A stretch of 8,722 nucleotides of DNA, from contig CAMNHM010000110.1 of assembly GCA_946539475.1 (NCBI GenBank), positions 1 to 8,722 on the forward strand, in the 5' to 3' direction. Position 1 is the first letter of the stretch, and each line of letters opens with the position of its first letter. The notes under the pieces are model-generated. The model saw nothing but the letters and a program-made list of their open reading frames with translations, searched no databases and was not told the DNA's origin. A program made the translations under genes and the position numbers. Source of the stretch: an uncultured Prevotellaceae bacterium (GTDB lineage: Bacteria > Bacteroidota > Bacteroidia > Bacteroidales > Bacteroidaceae). Of the stretch, positions 6,462 through 8,722 are shown piece after piece.

Positions 6462-6694
6462 CTATAGTAGCTTGGCGATGTCGGCTTCGATATCGCTCAT
6501 CTTGTCGGTAGGCTCGTAGCGCTTGACGACGCGCCCGTCGCGAGTGTGTTCACCACGAGGATCACCTTCCCCTTGTACTGGGCGAGCGAGACGTCCTTGC
6601 CCTCGTCGTTCTTCACTTTGAAGTCGTAGATGCCCTGGGCTGACACCGTCAGCATGCCCAGAATGGCGGCAAGGCAGATCATGAGTCTTTTCAT
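6462..6694 (-). pseudogene. glutathione peroxidase remnant with large internal deletion and frame change
   Basis: The N-terminal part begins at the ATG at 6694 with a signal peptide ([19 protein letters not shown], cleavage near residue 19-20). It continues [29 protein letters not shown] (residues 22-50), the beginning of a secreted glutathione peroxidase. At the point where the catalytic Cys/Sec motif (TKCGFT type) should follow, near 6545-6535, the homology jumps to the C-terminal end of the family in another frame: [26 protein letters not shown], stopping at TAG 6464-6462. About 100 or more residues holding the catalytic Cys, Gln and Trp are missing. The original frame ends soon after at TGA (6499-6497), giving a 65-residue product. 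No peroxidase activity is possible. The promoter and signal peptide remain intact, so a short secreted peptide could still be made. An assembly error is the alternative. Confidence 0.85.
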
Positions 6695-6727
6695 CGTTGT
6701 TCGTAATGTTTAGTTGTGATACGGGTG

Positions 6728-6735
6728 CAAAGGTA
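6728..6735 (-). promoter_or_regulatory. -7 element of the peroxidase remnant promoter
   Basis: The minus strand reads TACCTTTG at 6735-6728, followed by CACCCG, about 34 nt before the ATG at 6694. The spacing and sequence fit a Bacteroidota -7 box. A good TTTG at the -33 distance is not visible (the nearest is 25 nt away), so the promoter may be weaker than that of rplS. The 14 bases from TACCTTTG through CACCCG are identical to those at 5833-5846. Confidence 0.55.
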
Positions 6736-6786
6736 GGAATAAATTATGAATTATACCCAGCAAAAGGCGAATTATTTTGCGGTTCC

Positions 6787-6818
6787 TTTCCTTTTCTCTT
6801 ACTTATTTCGTAACTTTG
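6787..6818 (+). promoter_or_regulatory. promoter for the ABC exporter gene
   Basis: TAACTTTG at 6811-6818 matches the TAnnTTTG -7 consensus. A near-match TTTC (6787-6790) lies 20 nt upstream in the -33 position. The start codon is 20 nt after the -7 box, so the leader would be very short (about 13-15 nt). Confidence 0.65.
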
Positions 6819-6838
6819 CACTCGAAATACGAAAAGCG

Positions 6839-8722
6839 ATGAAAGAATTCCTGCAAGTACTAAGGCGGTTCGTGCCTCCCTATATGAAATATCTCGTGGC
6901 GTCGGTGGTGTTCAACATCCTCTCGGCGTTGCTCAACATCTTCTCGTTCGCTGCCCTCATACCCATCCTGCAGATCCTCTTCCAGACGGGCGACGCCGAG
7001 GCTGCCACCTCGTGGATGGCGTGGGATTGGGGCAACGTGCAGGGCGTGCTGATGAACAACCTGAACTATTTCGTCAACCAGCTCATTGCCGACTATGGTC
7101 AGACGACGACATTGCTCTTCATAGGACTCTTCCTGGCTGTCACGACAGCGATGAAGACGGGTGCCTATTTCCTCTCCTCAGCCACGATTATCCCTATTCG
7201 CACGGGTGTGGTGCGCGACATCCGCAATCAGCTCTATCGCAAGATCACGTCGCTGCCCCTGGGATTCTTCAGCGAGGAGCGCAAGGGCGACATCATTGCC
7301 CGCATGAGTGGCGACGTGCAGGAAGTGGAGTCAAGCATCATGTCGTCGCTCGACATGCTTTTCAAGAATCCCATCCTCATCGTCGTCTATTTTGGAACGC
7401 TGCTCTTCGTGTCGTGGCAGCTGACGCTGTTCACCATCGTCTTCGTGCCCATCTTCGGATGGTTCATGGGGCTCGTGGGGCGCAAGCTGAAGCGACGCAG
7501 CATCGAGGCACAAGCCCTCTGGAGTGACACGATGAGCCAGGTGGAGGAGACGCTGGGCGGCCTGCGCATCATCAAGGCTTTCTGTGCCGAGAAGCGGATG
7601 AACGAGCGTTTCGACGAGGTGAACTCCCACTATCGCAACGACATCATGCGCGTCAACATCCGCCAGTCGATGGCTCATCCCATGAGCGAGTTCCTGGGGA
7701 CGGTGATGATCATCATCGTGCTATGGTTCGGAGGCATCCTCGTGCTCAACAACAAGGCGATCACGGGACCGTCGTTCATCTATTATATGGTGATTCTCTA
7801 CTCCATCATCCAGCCGCTGAAGGACTTCTCGAAGGCTGGCTACAACATCCCTAAGGGCCTGGCGTCGATGGAGCGCATCGACAAGATCCTGAAGGCTGAG
7901 AATACCATTCGCGAGGCTCCCAACCCAAGACACATCAGCTCGTTCGAACATCAGATAGAGTTCCGTAACGTGTCGTTCCGCTACTCCTCTGTCCAGCCGG
8001 GCGAACAGGAGGGAGGATGGGTGCTGCGCGACATCAACCTCACGATTCCCAAGGGAAAGACCGTCGCGCTGGTAGGGCAGAGTGGGGGAGGAAAGTCGAC
8101 GCTCGTCGACCTCATCCCGCGCTACTACGACGTGCAGGAGGGCGAGGTGCTCATCGACGGCATCAACGTCAAGGACCTGGGTATCTACGACCTGCGACAG
8201 CTTATTGGCAACGTCAATCAGGAGGCAATCCTCTTCAACGACTCCTTCCGCAACAACATCGCCTTTGGGTCCAGGGCAGCAGTAGCAGAAGGCGAGGGCG
8301 CTGAGGAAGAGGAGGTCACTGAGGCTGAAATCATCGAGGCGGCAAAGATTGCCAATGCCTACGACTTCATCATGGCTTCAGAAAAAGGCTTCGACACGAA
8401 CATCGGCGATCGGGGTGGACGACTCTCAGGCGGACAGCGGCAGCGCGTCAGCATTGCGCGCGCCATCCTGAAGAACCCGCCGATCCTGATTCTCGACGAG
8501 GCGACGTCAGCCCTCGACACTGAGAGCGAGCGGCTCGTGCAGGATGCGCTGGAACGGCTTATGAGCACTCGCACTACCGTTGCCATCGCCCACCGCCTGT
8601 CGACCATCAAGAATGCTGACGAAATATGCGTCCTGCACGAGGGACGCATCGTGGAACGCGGCACTCATGATGAGCTGTTGGCCAAGGACGGCTACTACAA
8701 GAAGCTGCACGACATGCAGCAG
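6839..8722 (+). CDS. ABC exporter, fused permease and ATPase (MsbA-like), 3' truncated by window edge
   Basis: The frame runs from the ATG at 6839 to the last base without a stop, 628 codons. Residues 1-330 form the transmembrane domain, with hydrophobic segments near 18-48, 90-114, 177-213, 285-303 and 311-325. The ATPase domain follows: Walker A GQSGGGKST (413-421), signature LSGGQRQR (529-536), Walker B ILILDEATSALD (549-560, catalytic E554) and the switch histidine H585 in AHRLST. All catalytic motifs are intact, so it should work as a homodimeric inner-membrane exporter. MsbA-type lipid A-core flippases and related lipid or drug exporters share this layout, and substrate cannot be read from sequence. 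Between FGSR and the helix IIEAAKIA there is an acidic insertion (about 480-497, including EEEEV) that I do not expect in MsbA. The final residues (YYKKLHDMQQ) are close to the normal end, so little is missing. Confidence 0.93.
   Translation, partial: MKEFLQVLRRFVPPYMKYLVASVVFNILSALLNIFSFAALIPILQILFQTGDAEAATSWMAWDWGNVQGVLMNNLNYFVNQLIADYGQTTTLLFIGLFLAVTTAMKTGAYFLSSATIIPIRTGVVRDIRNQLYRKITSLPLGFFSEERKGDIIARMSGDVQEVESSIMSSLDMLFKNPILIVVYFGTLLFVSWQLTLFTIVFVPIFGWFMGLVGRKLKRRSIEAQALWSDTMSQVEETLGGLRIIKAFCAEKRMNERFDEVNSHYRNDIMRVNIRQSMAHPMSEFLGTVMIIIVLWFGGILVLNNKAITGPSFIYYMVILYSIIQPLKDFSKAGYNIPKGLASMERIDKILKAENTIREAPNPRHISSFEHQIEFRNVSFRYSSVQPGEQEGGWVLRDINLTIPKGKTVALVGQSGGGKSTLVDLIPRYYDVQEGEVLIDGINVKDLGIYDLRQLIGNVNQEAILFNDSFRNNIAFGSRAAVAEGEGAEEEEVTEAEIIEAAKIANAYDFIMASEKGFDTNIGDRGGRLSGGQRQRVSIARAILKNPPILILDEATSALDTESERLVQDALERLMSTRTTVAIAHRLSTIKNADEICVLHEGRIVERGTHDELLAKDGYYKKLHDMQQ

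Noticed and set aside
6497..6694. An intact novel 65-residue secreted protein
   Set aside because: The last 15 residues are out-of-frame peroxidase sequence, and the proper C-terminal end of the family follows in another frame, so decay explains it better. Expression as a peptide is still possible.
7012..7527. 171-codon plus-strand frame inside the ABC exporter region
   Set aside because: It is the wrong frame of the exporter, whose own frame is continuous from 6839 to the window end with all ATPase motifs.

Overview
The window looks like a chromosomal piece of a Bacteroidales bacterium, most likely Prevotella or a close relative. The evidence is Bacteroidota-type promoters (TTTG about 20 nt before TAnnTTTG), AT-rich start regions without Shine-Dalgarno sites, a glycan-degradation inventory typical of the group, and moderately GC-rich coding DNA between AT-rich gaps. 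The assignment comes from reading the sequence, not from a search.

Layout. (1) Bases 1-494 (+): the C-terminal end of a GH51-type alpha-L-arabinofuranosidase. (2) Bases 495-745: a convergent intergenic gap with a cluster of palindromic repeats and a 13-bp hairpin that probably terminates transcription. (3) Bases 5771 down to 746 (-): three genes in a row that may form one transcript. They are a lipoprotein that is only the C-terminal half of a 5'-nucleotidase, a secreted metallophosphatase that is only the N-terminal catalytic half, and a 1072-residue secreted protein resembling PL26-type exo-rhamnogalacturonan lyases with an extra N-terminal DUF6250-like domain. A degenerate 8-bp tandem repeat fills most of the gap between the two nucleotidase halves. 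(4) Bases 5772-5938: a compact divergent control region with two overlapping promoters and a structured leader before rplS. (5) Bases 5939-6331 (+): ribosomal protein L19, followed by a clear terminator. (6) Bases 6694 down to 6462 (-): a glutathione peroxidase gene that has lost its middle, including the catalytic cysteine region, and changes frame at the junction. (7) Base 6839 to the end (+): an MsbA-like ABC exporter, open at the window edge.

How the genes may work together. The arabinofuranosidase and the putative lyase both fit pectin degradation: arabinan side chains and the rhamnogalacturonan-I backbone. They converge on the same intergenic gap. The two nucleotidase halves would together make one periplasmic nucleotide-salvage enzyme. 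rplS and the exporter are housekeeping genes. I see no defence system, CRISPR array, complete mobile element, tRNA or rRNA. The most unusual features are the 8-bp array, the palindrome cluster, the split nucleotidase, the gutted peroxidase gene and the overlapping divergent promoters.
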